Positions 44,102-53,090 of a stretch of 64,000 nt of DNA are shown here, one piece after another. The stretch comes from Flavobacterium jumunjinense (GTDB lineage: Bacteria > Bacteroidota > Bacteroidia > Flavobacteriales > Flavobacteriaceae), in NCBI RefSeq assembly GCF_021650975.2, contig NZ_CP091285.1, forward strand, positions 3,782,001-3,846,000, in the 5' to 3' direction. The first letter of the stretch is position 1. Every line of letters begins with the position of its first letter. Under the pieces are notes generated by a model. The model ran no database searches and was not told where the DNA came from. It saw only the letters and a program-made list of their open reading frames with translations. The position numbers and the translations under genes are program-made.

Positions 44102-45712
44102 TTATTTACCCCATGGTTTTGGTATTTTTTTATTCCATACTGCTTTTTGTGAAAGTAGCCAGCTAAAATCGCCTGATAGTTGATTATTGCTCTGTGTAAA
44201 GGTTTTAGTTTTTATATCATAGCCCGTATAAATAGTAGCACTAGAGTGACACCCAATGCAGCTTTCTGTACCAAAAACAGTAATATCGCTCGCAGGATTA
44301 TCTTCCATAAAATTAGATGCCGATTGATTGCCTCCTTGGAAAAAGGTTTCCATTGTAATATTGGTTAAATAGGCTAAGTTTGGTTCTCCTCCTGATTTAT
44401 TAGTGATAGACCCTGGTAATTTATAGCCTTCTTCGGTATGAGAATCGGGTGATATATTTTGGTGTAAAGGATATTGTGTATCTATTAGTTGATAGTATTG
44501 AAACACGCTATTTTGCGATTTAAAATAGGCTTGCATTTTCTGATTGATTTGTTGTACTCGCACAGGAATATCAATCATACGTTTGGCTTGTGTTTTCATA
44601 ACATCAGAATTGGCAAAATATTTATCGGTTGTATCGCCAGAAATGGTCCAATAATCACCATGTACGCCTGTATTGTGGGTATAGGTAGTACCGTTAGATA
44701 CATCTACATTTACTGGGCAAATTTCGCAGTTTGGATCGGTTAACGAAGGGTGAATGACTTTCTTTTTTTTGTCTTTTTCCATTACATTTTGATCTAAATT
44801 ATCAATTTGTTCAAAAGTAGACCAAACCCATTGTTTTCCTGTTGGTGTTTTTTGACTAATGTGGAAACCAATCATTCCTAGTTCTTTTTTGATTAATTTT
44901 CCATCTTTGCCTTCTATGTAACCCCAATTGCGATAATAACGTTCTTTATGATCGTCTTTTTCTAGTATTTTCCAAGCAAATTTAATTTCAACAGCTCCTA
45001 ATGCATTTTTCTCATAATCGCCTGCTGGAAAATCGGCAATAGCTCCGTTTTTAGTAAAATCGATTTGTCCATTAATGTTGTATAGTTTATTGGTAACTAC
45101 ATAGTCATATTCTTCTTTGTTCATTAAAACTTCATAGACTACAACATTTCCGTTTTGATCGTATAGTTTTCCTGCAAAGGCTTGGTCGGTTTCGTCGGCT
45201 ACATTTTTAGCTCTTTTTCTACCTGTTGGTGTTACTGAAGATAAGAAAATACGAGCCGTAGTATCATTCACAATTTCATTGGTAAATTTAATAAATCCAC
45301 CATCGTCTCTTTTGCTTTCCCAAGGTGCTGGCACTCCTCCATCTTGTCGGTACACTTGAAAAGCTTCTTTCCAACCCAACCATGCGGCTTTCCCTTTGTC
45401 GGTAAAGTTGGGTTTTGGGTTTCCTTTTTTATCGGTGGGCCAAAAAACAGCTACAAAAGCTTGCCAACTGTATTCGTTGAACACCTCATTTAATTGATAA
45501 ATGTCTCCCTCTTCTTTTAATTTGGCTTGCAATTCTGGATTTACATCTACCGGAATTTCAGCGGATAGTTTGATAGGAGATTTCACTTTTTCATAGTCAT
45601 TATGGCCTTCCTTTTTATCGCAAGAAAAGAATAATGCTACTAAAACGGGTATAAAGAAAATGTTTTTCGCTATACTCGGTTTTCTTCGGTAGGTTTTTAA
45701 TTTGTTGTTCAT
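44102..45712 (-). CDS. Lipoprotein with one C-terminal c-type haem motif
   Basis: 536 residues. A basic start and hydrophobic stretch ending VALFFSC form a lipoprotein signal with the lipobox Cys at about residue 30. Near the C-terminus, GTESCIGCHSSATIYTGYD holds a CxxCH haem-binding motif. The middle (NEYSWQAFVAVFWPTDKKG, WGWKEAFQVYR-type LGWKEAFQVY, IGFHISQKTPTGKQWVWSTFEQ) is a family found beside oxidase genes but without a known activity. It is the last gene of the five-gene oxidase operon, 11 nt after the LodB-like gene, and could carry electrons from it. Confidence 0.8.
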   Translation of the reverse strand: MNNKLKTYRRKPSIAKNIFFIPVLVALFFSCDKKEGHNDYEKVKSPIKLSAEIPVDVNPELQAKLKEEGDIYQLNEVFNEYSWQAFVAVFWPTDKKGNPKPNFTDKGKAAWLGWKEAFQVYRQDGGVPAPWESKRDDGGFIKFTNEIVNDTTARIFLSSVTPTGRKRAKNVADETDQAFAGKLYDQNGNVVVYEVLMNKEEYDYVVTNKLYNINGQIDFTKNGAIADFPAGDYEKNALGAVEIKFAWKILEKDDHKERYYRNWGYIEGKDGKLIKKELGMIGFHISQKTPTGKQWVWSTFEQIDNLDQNVMEKDKKKKVIHPSLTDPNCEICPVNVDVSNGTTYTHNTGVHGDYWTISGDTTDKYFANSDVMKTQAKRMIDIPVRVQQINQKMQAYFKSQNSVFQYYQLIDTQYPLHQNISPDSHTEEGYKLPGSITNKSGGEPNLAYLTNITMETFFQGGNQSASNFMEDNPASDITVFGTESCIGCHSSATIYTGYDIKTKTFTQSNNQLSGDFSWLLSQKAVWNKKIPKPWGK

Positions 45713-45723
45713 TGTTTATGGTT

Positions 45724-46830
45724 TTATGTTAGTTTTTGTTTTTGCCTTCTTTGCCAAAATGCGCTTTCTTGATAGCGTTGTTCTTGACTGTAGTATTTTG
45801 CTTTTTTTGCTTCATAGTGGGTATAGTCTTGTTGCACGATATATTCATATTTTCTTAAACCTAATGTTTCATTCTTTAAATAATCGAGTATAGCAAAGGT
45901 GGCAAATTGACTCATTACTAATGATTTATAGATTCCCATAGACGAAATGGGATCGTAACTTGATGCTGCGTCTCCAACAGCCAACCAAGCCTCGCCCACA
46001 CAGTTGGTTACATACTGACTTTGTGCTGCCACCAATTGGTTTTCGGAATAGGAAAAATGCTTAGGAATACGCTTTGTAGTGTAGACTGATGTATTCAATA
46101 GGTTTTCGAATGAAGCCTTCGATTTTAAGTTTAATTTCGTTGCAATATCGGCATCGGTCATGTAGCCAATAACCAATTTATTGTTGGGTAAAGTAGCGCT
46201 ATACCACCAACCGTTAGCATCGGTTTCAACCAAAGTACCTTTTTTTAGAGACAGCACTTCGTTATTTGTATCGTAAAAACGATAAATACCAACTAGAGTA
46301 TCGTTAGTAATTTTAGAGATGCCTTGAAGACTTGTAAAAGCTGCTTTTTTTCCTGATGCATCAACGACAAAACGAGCTGCAATTTGTTTTTCATTGGTGT
46401 TTTCGAAACACGTTAGTTGCCAATGTGATGGTGACTTTAAAGCAGTAGTACAGCTTGTTTTAAAAAAGAAATCGACGCCTCTTTGTTGGGTTTCATTCAT
46501 CATGAAACGATCAAAAACACTACGGTCTAAGTTCCAACCATAGCCAAAAGGGGAATAAATATACTCGTTGGTGTATAATTCTGACGATCCCCAAACGGAA
46601 GATGTACCATAGGAAGACAGGAAATTACATGCCAAAAAAGCCTCCCAAATGCCCAATTTTTGAAATTGATTGGAAGCTTGGGGAGGCAATGTTTCTCCAA
46701 TGCGACGTGTAATATTTTCATAGAAACCACGCTCAATAATGGCTATTTTGAGGTGCTTATTTTGATTTTTTAAAGCAATAGCCGTTGAACAACCTGCTAC
46801 TCCTGCTCCTATAATTACTACGTCATACAT
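45724..46830 (-). CDS. LodB-like FAD-dependent oxidoreductase
   Basis: 368 residues from the ATG at 46828-46830; the longer frame (to 46998) overlaps the neighbouring gene in another frame and is rejected. N-terminal FAD motif VVIIGAGVAGCSTAIAL, then RIGETLPP as in tryptophan-halogenase-like flavoproteins, FVVDASGKKAAF, and WLAVGDAASSYDPISSMGI. LodB proteins are needed to form the cysteine tryptophylquinone cofactor of LodA. The lodA-like gene in the same operon makes that the likely role, rather than halogenation. Confidence 0.85.
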   Translation of the reverse strand: MYDVVIIGAGVAGCSTAIALKNQNKHLKIAIIERGFYENITRRIGETLPPQASNQFQKLGIWEAFLACNFLSSYGTSSVWGSSELYTNEYIYSPFGYGWNLDRSVFDRFMMNETQQRGVDFFFKTSCTTALKSPSHWQLTCFENTNEKQIAARFVVDASGKKAAFTSLQGISKITNDTLVGIYRFYDTNNEVLSLKKGTLVETDANGWWYSATLPNNKLVIGYMTDADIATKLNLKSKASFENLLNTSVYTTKRIPKHFSYSENQLVAAQSQYVTNCVGEAWLAVGDAASSYDPISSMGIYKSLVMSQFATFAILDYLKNETLGLRKYEYIVQQDYTHYEAKKAKYYSQEQRYQESAFWQRRQKQKLT

Positions 46831-46853
46831 ATAGTGTGTTTTTAGTGTTCTTT

Positions 46854-47297
46854 TTAGTCTTGGTCTTGTTTTACGGCAATCCATTGTGCCACTACTCCTG
46901 CTGGTGCGGTAGATTCTCCATTGGCACCTGTTGGGTGTGGAATGGCTCTTACTATTGTGCCGACAATAGCTGGGCGTTGATCGACACCGTTCATCCAATT
47001 GGGTACATAATAGCCTACATAGTTATAGATCCACTCGGCTCCTCCTACTATTCCTTTTCCTTGAAACTGTAGTGTAAATGGGTTACCATAACCTATTGAA
47101 CCGCTTAGTTTTAGTTCCCAACCTGGTCCGTAAATTAATCCGTCTAATGTTTGCATTGGGCCTTCGTTAATTTTTATGTTACCTCTACCAAATTCTAACG
47201 AGTCAAAATCGGCTGAAAGATCGGGATTGCTTAAAAAACTTCTGTAGGTCCATGTGCCTGTTAAAATTTCGGGTACTCCGTTGTTTGTTGTGTTCAT
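46854..47297 (-). CDS. Unrecognised protein between the lodA- and lodB-like genes
   Basis: 147 residues, no signal peptide. Beta-rich with many aromatic and Gly residues (GTWTYRSFLSNPDLSADFDS, FGRGNIKINEGPMQTLDG, LYGPGWELKLSGSIGYG-like segment, GAEWIYNYVGYYVPNWMNG, RPAIVGTIVRAIPH), suggesting a small beta-barrel of the lipocalin or avidin type. Position in the operon, 23 nt before the lodB-like gene, suggests a helper or product-binding protein. Not recognised as a named family. Confidence 0.65.
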   Translation of the reverse strand: MNTTNNGVPEILTGTWTYRSFLSNPDLSADFDSLEFGRGNIKINEGPMQTLDGLIYGPGWELKLSGSIGYGNPFTLQFQGKGIVGGAEWIYNYVGYYVPNWMNGVDQRPAIVGTIVRAIPHPTGANGESTAPAGVVAQWIAVKQDQD

Positions 47298-47580
47298 AAT
47301 TTGTTTGTTTATGTATTGAGATTTTATACTATTTCCTGTTATATCATTTGACAGTTTTTAAACGAAACCTTTATTGACTGAGTTCTATTTTTGTTTAAAA
47401 AAACTTTTTCCTTTTATAGCCCCGATAGTAGTGGCATCCTTTCATTGCGAAAGGATGCTTTCCTTTTTATATTGCTCTGTGCTTCGCAATGAAAGATAGA
47501 GCGAATAGCGGGATTATTTGGTTACCGAAGAAGTGTTTTTGTGCTTCTAATACTAATTGAACTCCAGTTTATATTTCTGC
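47298..47580. other. 283-bp gap inside the oxidase operon
   Basis: No ORF. Contains a hairpin at 47434-47458 (GCATCCTTTC / GAAAGGATGC, 5-nt loop) preceded by AGCCCCGATAGTAGTG, a GC-rich island in AT-rich sequence. It may be an RNA processing or attenuation element between the lodA-like gene and the downstream genes. Confidence 0.5.
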
Positions 47581-49779
47581 TTACTTCTTTTTTGAACGTG
47601 TTGTATTTTGATCTAATATTCTATTTCCGGGTTGTACTGGTGCTCCTAAAGCATCGTTATTTCTTTCTATTTGATAGAATTGTCGGTCATTGTCTTCTCC
47701 ACTGGCAATTAGAAAGCCTAAATCTTTCCATGCTTGCACCATTTGCAAATCGCCCGCATTATTATCGGGTATTCCAGAAGCCCAATATACTTGCGAACCA
47801 TTCAGTGTTTCGTTAACCACAATTGGTCGGTGGGCAGGCCACCAAGGTATATTATAGGCTACTTGTTGTTGCACTGGGTCTCCTGTAGAATCGGGATAGA
47901 TGTTATTCCAATTTTCGTAAGTAACATTTACATTTTGGTCGGTACACTCATGGAAATCGGCTTGCCAAGGCACACCAATGTATTTGGTTAAATCGCCCGG
48001 TTCTAGCCCTTTTTGAAGGTCTGGAGCATTGCTACCATCTTTATCTGCTATGGGTTGCGGTATGCTCAAATTTCCTGGAACATAACTAGCCTGTTTAATT
48101 CTATAGGGTGCGCTATAAATGGCTGGGTTTTTCATAATCCAAGTCATTTCGGCTCCTGGACAAAAAGCACCACCCACTGCATTACCCAGTACTCCTCTAT
48201 CGATTGCTGTTCCTGTTTTTGGTGGTAATGCCCAAGGATTAGGACAGTTGGTATTGCTTTCGCCCCATTCTTCGCATTCGTTGACAAATTTACCTGCTGC
48301 CCATTGTCGCAAGAAAAACAATTGCGTTGGTCGCATGGATAAAAACTTATCGGGTGACGTATTGGTTATTGGATTATTACCACAAAGCATAGGCATTAAA
48401 CGAGGCTTGTTGGCCGATTTGTTATTGCCTTCTACCATATAGTCGTTAGTTTGGCTTGTTTTTCTCATGATGCCCATAACCCTTTGTCTTAAACCGAAAT
48501 TTGGATCACCCTCGCTGGTTGGTGGTTGTGAAAGGGCTTCTTTGCTCAAGTTTCCTCCTGTTCCTCTATTATGCGGATCGCCACCATCGCTTGGATCGAA
48601 AACCATGGAGAAAGTAGTTTGCTCATAGGGTCTTCTAAACATTGGCCAAATGTCTTTAAAGAATTTCGGATAATAGTCTGGATTATAGCGTGCAGCATTT
48701 TTCCAAATATCGAATTCTTCTTTTGTTTTTGGGCTATTACTAGCAATATCGTAAGGAGGTACTCCAAAAAGTTGCGGATTATAGGCGAAATTGCGAACAA
48801 AAATATCATACATGGTTTCATCCATAGTAATCATATCTTCCATTTCTGGTGCATATCGAGGATATCCTACTACTACCCAAGCTGGAATTTGAACATCCAT
48901 AGTGGCTTTGGTTTTTGTTTTAATTTCCTTATCGCCATCGTAGGTAATATTGATGAATGTGTATTCTATTTTTGCGGTTACTGGACCATCGGAAGTGTCG
49001 TCGAACCAACCATCATTATTTACAAAATTTTTAATGACTGGTGTTTTGGTAGAGCCCGAATTTCCGTTGCCTCCTAAAACCAATAAACGTATGTTTTTGT
49101 TTTGTTCATTCACCATTAAACTCCCCAAGGTTTCAATACTATTCGGTTGAATATCTGCTGGTGGAAAGGTTTGCGGATAGGCAACTTTCTTGTTTTTACT
49201 ATTGTCGTTTTTCTTACTCTCTGATCCAAATTTTGCAAATGCTCCTTGATTGTTTTTAAGGTTAACCGTAACGGGTCCTGGATCTATGATTAATTGCCTT
49301 CTTAAGTCGGGTTGGTTTACTTCTGGATTGCGCAATGGATGATCGGGTGCATAACCGTGTTGTCCGTTGGTTTCTTGAAATTCATACCAAGAGGCTTTCT
49401 TGTTTGCTAAGTGCACTGTCCAATCGATATCGGTTACGGTTCCTTCAACTATGCGAGGTGCCGAAACTGCGGTTTGATAGATGAAGTTGTACTTGCCTCC
49501 TACTACTATTTCTTTTCCGTTTTCGTCTTTATCATCATCATAAGCAAAAACTCTAAAGCGAGCAGCTTGTTTTTTAATTTTTGATAAATCGTTGTCTTCT
49601 TTAAAACTAGAAACTCTTACTGGGTTTCCGTTTTCATCTATAGTCTCTTTCCCCGCATTATCGCATGCTATTGGCAAAGTTCCAGGTTGTTCTGGTGCAA
49701 TGTAGAATTGGTCCGAATTACCTAATCTTGCAATTCCGATACTTGGGTGTATTTTGAATGTTGTATATGATGTACTCAT
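47581..49779 (-). CDS. LodA-like CTQ-dependent amino-acid oxidase
   Basis: 732 residues. LodA enzymes oxidise amino acids such as lysine, releasing hydrogen peroxide, and use a cysteine tryptophylquinone made from a Cys and a Trp of the same chain. N-terminal FKIHPSIGIARLGNSDQFYI is the family hallmark. The cofactor residues are probably C540 in GGAFCPGAEMTW and W605 in GVPWQADFHEC. Further family segments: IDPGPVTV, LLVLGGNGNSG, DGPVTAKI, PAWVVVGYPRYAPE. It has no signal peptide, as in LodA itself. It follows the tyrosinase-like gene by 16 nt. Substrate is not predictable. Confidence 0.9.
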   Translation of the reverse strand: MSTSYTTFKIHPSIGIARLGNSDQFYIAPEQPGTLPIACDNAGKETIDENGNPVRVSSFKEDNDLSKIKKQAARFRVFAYDDDKDENGKEIVVGGKYNFIYQTAVSAPRIVEGTVTDIDWTVHLANKKASWYEFQETNGQHGYAPDHPLRNPEVNQPDLRRQLIIDPGPVTVNLKNNQGAFAKFGSESKKNDNSKNKKVAYPQTFPPADIQPNSIETLGSLMVNEQNKNIRLLVLGGNGNSGSTKTPVIKNFVNNDGWFDDTSDGPVTAKIEYTFINITYDGDKEIKTKTKATMDVQIPAWVVVGYPRYAPEMEDMITMDETMYDIFVRNFAYNPQLFGVPPYDIASNSPKTKEEFDIWKNAARYNPDYYPKFFKDIWPMFRRPYEQTTFSMVFDPSDGGDPHNRGTGGNLSKEALSQPPTSEGDPNFGLRQRVMGIMRKTSQTNDYMVEGNNKSANKPRLMPMLCGNNPITNTSPDKFLSMRPTQLFFLRQWAAGKFVNECEEWGESNTNCPNPWALPPKTGTAIDRGVLGNAVGGAFCPGAEMTWIMKNPAIYSAPYRIKQASYVPGNLSIPQPIADKDGSNAPDLQKGLEPGDLTKYIGVPWQADFHECTDQNVNVTYENWNNIYPDSTGDPVQQQVAYNIPWWPAHRPIVVNETLNGSQVYWASGIPDNNAGDLQMVQAWKDLGFLIASGEDNDRQFYQIERNNDALGAPVQPGNRILDQNTTRSKKK

Positions 49780-49795
49780 TTGTTTGTGTTTTTAT

Positions 49796-52063
49796 TTAGT
49801 CCATAAAGTTTAGTGAAACACCTTCTATATAAACGGCATTTTCGGCTGGTTTGCCATTAATTCCAACGATAACCAACTGAATTGTGATGTTTTTGTCGCC
49901 ATTTTTCAGTACCCTTTGTACAGCTGCTGTAGCATCTATTTTATAGTTTCTAGGCTCATGATGGTTTAATGGTCTTCTATCAAAAGTACGCGTGTTATCT
50001 AAAGGCAAATTACAATGTCCTGGTCCGCCATAGCAGCTACCACTAAAAGTGGAGAACTGTTCTACAAAATTGTCATTGTTAGCTGTTGGTGTATCAATAG
50101 AAGCATTAGGTGTGTTTAAGAAGACTTTAATCGTTGCATTTTGAAGGTTTCCAACTTGTATGCGGTGCAAAACAATTTCTGCTTTACGATGCGCATCTAA
50201 TGTTGTTTGCGAAACGGTTGCAGGTGCAGCATTAAACTTGGTTAAACCAACTTGATTGGATACTTTATAAAATACCGAATCTCTCATATAGGTATAGCCT
50301 AGTTTTTTAACACTCATAGCATCTTTTACGGTTAATGTCCATGGAGCCATAACAGCATCCATTTCTTCTGGTGTTCCGCTGTGCAACTCTTGCCATTTTG
50401 TCCAAATTCTATCCACATTAGAATGGTGCCCCCAAAATAGAGGATCGAAAGCTGTTGTTCTATTATCGGTCATCCAACCTGAAACAGGATTGTCTATGTT
50501 TTGAGGATTGGTTGTTAGATTTAATTCTTGGTATATTTTTACCCATTCTGGATTATTATCGGGATAATTTGGATTGGATCCTCCTGAAAAATTATGCATT
50601 CCGTTGTGCACTTTCTCTAAAGCACCATAGTGATGATCGTAGACTGAACCTCCTCCAAACTCTTCAAAACTATTCACATCTAAAATTAACTTAATATCAT
50701 CTTTTGTAGGATATTGAGATATTCCAGTTGTATGATTCATTGCACCTGGCCAACGGTTCGGAAACCACAATGGATTCACTTCTTTTAGCACAGTGTAAAT
50801 AGCATTTATTTTTTCTGTCCAAACAGCAATTCCGTTTTGATTGGCAATTTCATAAGAAATACTAGCTGCTTTTAGAAAACGCAAACCCGAATTATAAATG
50901 GTTCCTTTTTTGGTAATATTGGCTAATGCCGTAATTTCTTTTGTAGACAGTAAAGGAGAACCATTTACCGATTTCATGTCTTTCAACTTTGCAAAACCTT
51001 TGGCATTCAAATAGCATCCATAGGCATCGGGCAAAACTCCTAAATCGAATTGTAAGTTATTAAAAGAGGTTTTGTTTTCATCGGAATAATCGGTCCAAGA
51101 CCAATAAGGCAATGCTATATCTTTGTTATAATCTTGTAGTTTTTGTTCGAAAAAATAAAGATACAGTCGGTGCCAAGGCAAAAATTGTTCCCAACCGTGC
51201 TGGCAAGAGTTGGTGTGTATTCTTGCCCAATAATCGAAACTTCTATCATCTTGCCAATAATCATTGTATTGATTCATACAATTAATGGCTTCTCTAAAAG
51301 TTGCTAGTTCCTCAGTCGATAAGGAACTAATTTCTTTTCTAATGGTTAATCCTTTCACATCGCTACGATCGGAATTTGTTGTATTCGTAGAAGTTTGATG
51401 GAGCATTTCTCCTCTAGCCAACGACAATACAGAATTCGTAGACGCAACGGTGAGTAACCTTGATTTATTTATTTTTTCTTCTTCTAGTGTTAAAGGACAA
51501 TCGGCATCTATCCAATTGGCAATAACTTGAATTTGTTCGGCAGTAGCCACATATTCCGCATCCCACAGTAATTTAGGAAAAATGTTTCCATCGAAAGGAG
51601 ATAATCCTCTAAGACCGATTATAATTCCTGATCGATCACTTCTTTTCTCTGAAGTATAGTCTGGATTTCCACCTCCAGAACCTCCAGAAGGCCAACAATC
51701 GGTAACTGTATTTTTCGTGGTGAGTTGTGACGAAGTGGTTATACTTTGTTTTGTATCTAGCGGAGCAACCGATTTCTCTTGTGTTCCACAACATCCTTCC
51801 GTTTTTACAGGACTACTACTTTTTACTTGCGGTACACTCTTTTCTTGAGAACCACAACAACTTTTAATTTCATCATTAGGTGTTGTAGTCGCATCTTTTG
51901 GAGCAATTAATCGTTGTCCGTATAAGGAAGCTTTTAAAAAAGTATCTGGATTTAACCAAAAAGCATGTAACCCTTGATAGCTTGGAATGGTTTTTCCTTG
52001 AAGCGTATTTAGAATGGTAGTTACTTGCTCATACAAAGACTTTTCTGGTTTTTTACTAGTCAT
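49796..52063 (-). CDS. Tyrosinase-like (type 3 copper) oxidase
   Basis: 755 residues, first gene of the oxidase operon. CuA ligands: H283, H289 and H298 in RIHTNSCQHGWEQFLPWHRL; CuB ligands: H486 and H490 in KVHNGMHNFSGG and H546/H547 in PLFWGHHSNVDRIWTKWQ. All six are present, so phenol or catechol oxidation is expected. The N-terminal ~130 residues hold two near-identical Cys-rich motifs (SCCGSQEKSV, GCCGTQEKSV) and no signal peptide; the C-terminal ~130 residues are a beta domain that may cover the active site. Co-occurrence with LodA is known from Marinomonas mediterranea, though not as a single operon there. Confidence 0.9.
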   Translation of the reverse strand: MTSKKPEKSLYEQVTTILNTLQGKTIPSYQGLHAFWLNPDTFLKASLYGQRLIAPKDATTTPNDEIKSCCGSQEKSVPQVKSSSPVKTEGCCGTQEKSVAPLDTKQSITTSSQLTTKNTVTDCWPSGGSGGGNPDYTSEKRSDRSGIIIGLRGLSPFDGNIFPKLLWDAEYVATAEQIQVIANWIDADCPLTLEEEKINKSRLLTVASTNSVLSLARGEMLHQTSTNTTNSDRSDVKGLTIRKEISSLSTEELATFREAINCMNQYNDYWQDDRSFDYWARIHTNSCQHGWEQFLPWHRLYLYFFEQKLQDYNKDIALPYWSWTDYSDENKTSFNNLQFDLGVLPDAYGCYLNAKGFAKLKDMKSVNGSPLLSTKEITALANITKKGTIYNSGLRFLKAASISYEIANQNGIAVWTEKINAIYTVLKEVNPLWFPNRWPGAMNHTTGISQYPTKDDIKLILDVNSFEEFGGGSVYDHHYGALEKVHNGMHNFSGGSNPNYPDNNPEWVKIYQELNLTTNPQNIDNPVSGWMTDNRTTAFDPLFWGHHSNVDRIWTKWQELHSGTPEEMDAVMAPWTLTVKDAMSVKKLGYTYMRDSVFYKVSNQVGLTKFNAAPATVSQTTLDAHRKAEIVLHRIQVGNLQNATIKVFLNTPNASIDTPTANNDNFVEQFSTFSGSCYGGPGHCNLPLDNTRTFDRRPLNHHEPRNYKIDATAAVQRVLKNGDKNITIQLVIVGINGKPAENAVYIEGVSLNFMD

Positions 52064-52207
52064 TTTATTTGCTGTTTAGTGTTTGTAATTTACACTTCGA
52101 AATAACAAATAAATAATGATTGGTTTATACGTAGAAATACCTGTTTTGGAACGAACGAGTTAAAATTTAATGGTTTATACGATTCAATTATTACTATAAA
52201 TAACCTT

Positions 52208-53002
52208 TTATACCAAATTATTCTTCTTCATATAAAATCCAATCCCTATACCTATTAAAACAATGAAAAGAATAAATATAAATAATAGTACAAAAAACAA
52301 TACACTACGCAGAAAGATCTTTTTAAAATTCAAATCAAAAATCTTTTTAAATGCATAGGCAAAATACAGAAATTGCAAAACAAAAGAGAGTGATGTAGTA
52401 ACTAAAAGCAACTTCGTATTGAAAATAGAGAGTAATATTACTATTGAAGTAAAAATAGATGCCTGAGAAAACAAATAAATAATAATTACATAATGCTCTG
52501 CCCAGTTATAGTCTTTGTATTTTGAAAATAGAATCTTAGAAAACAAAACATAAACTGGAATAAAAAGGATGGTTATAATGTTTGAATATTCTAGCGTAAA
52601 CTTATTAACCTTTTGCGTTATTTCTTGATCCATTTCACCTTGACTTCCATTAGAAAAACTGATTAGCTCACTGTAATCTATTATTCCTTTTTGAACTAAG
52701 TAATAATAGAATCCAGCTAAAGTAAGTGAAAAGGCAAAATAAGGAATTGGATTAAAATATTTTGTTCGCATTCCATCGATATAACCTTCAACAACTTCTT
52801 GAGGTTGTTTAAAAAGCTTGGTAAATGTTTGATAAAACTTGTTGTCAATATTAAAGAACTTGTCTAAAATTTCTTCAAATAAATTTTTAAAAGTAATTCT
52901 TTTCGTAATTACTTTTCCACCACATTCCGAGCAAAACTTTTGATTATTAGACAAATCGTTTAAACAATTTTTACACTTCTTTGAATAATTTTTAAACTCC
53001 AT
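52208..53002 (-). CDS. DUF3667 membrane protein with N-terminal zinc ribbon
   Basis: 264 residues. CKNC (residues 10-13) and CSEC (24-27) form a zinc ribbon, followed by a conserved block (FNIDNKFYQTFTKLFKQPQE, YIDGMRTKYFNPIPYFAFSL) typical of DUF3667. Five or so membrane helices make up the rest. Function unknown; common in Bacteroidota. Divergent from dnaX. Confidence 0.88.
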   Translation of the reverse strand: MEFKNYSKKCKNCLNDLSNNQKFCSECGGKVITKRITFKNLFEEILDKFFNIDNKFYQTFTKLFKQPQEVVEGYIDGMRTKYFNPIPYFAFSLTLAGFYYYLVQKGIIDYSELISFSNGSQGEMDQEITQKVNKFTLEYSNIITILFIPVYVLFSKILFSKYKDYNWAEHYVIIIYLFSQASIFTSIVILLSIFNTKLLLVTTSLSFVLQFLYFAYAFKKIFDLNFKKIFLRSVLFFVLLFIFILFIVLIGIGIGFYMKKNNLV

Positions 53003-53042
53003 TCCTTTGAATATTTTTTTTCAAATATAAATTAAATTTACT

Positions 53043-53074
53043 TTTGAATAATCACAAATAGTACCTTATATTTG
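53043..53074 (+). promoter_or_regulatory. Promoter of dnaX (TTTG-N20-TATATTTG)
   Basis: TTTG at 53043-53046 and TATATTTG at 53067-53074 with a 20-bp spacer; ATG follows 16 bp later. Confidence 0.8.
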
Positions 53075-53090
53075 TATTTCAATTACTGCA

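Noticed and set aside
45724..46998. Longer 424-codon start of the LodB-like protein
   Set aside because: The extra 56 residues are the neighbouring gene read in another frame and lack family similarity; the FAD motif begins at the ATG at 46830.
48571..49077. 168-codon plus-strand ORF inside the lodA-like gene
   Set aside because: Shadow of a gene with all LodA family motifs on the other strand.
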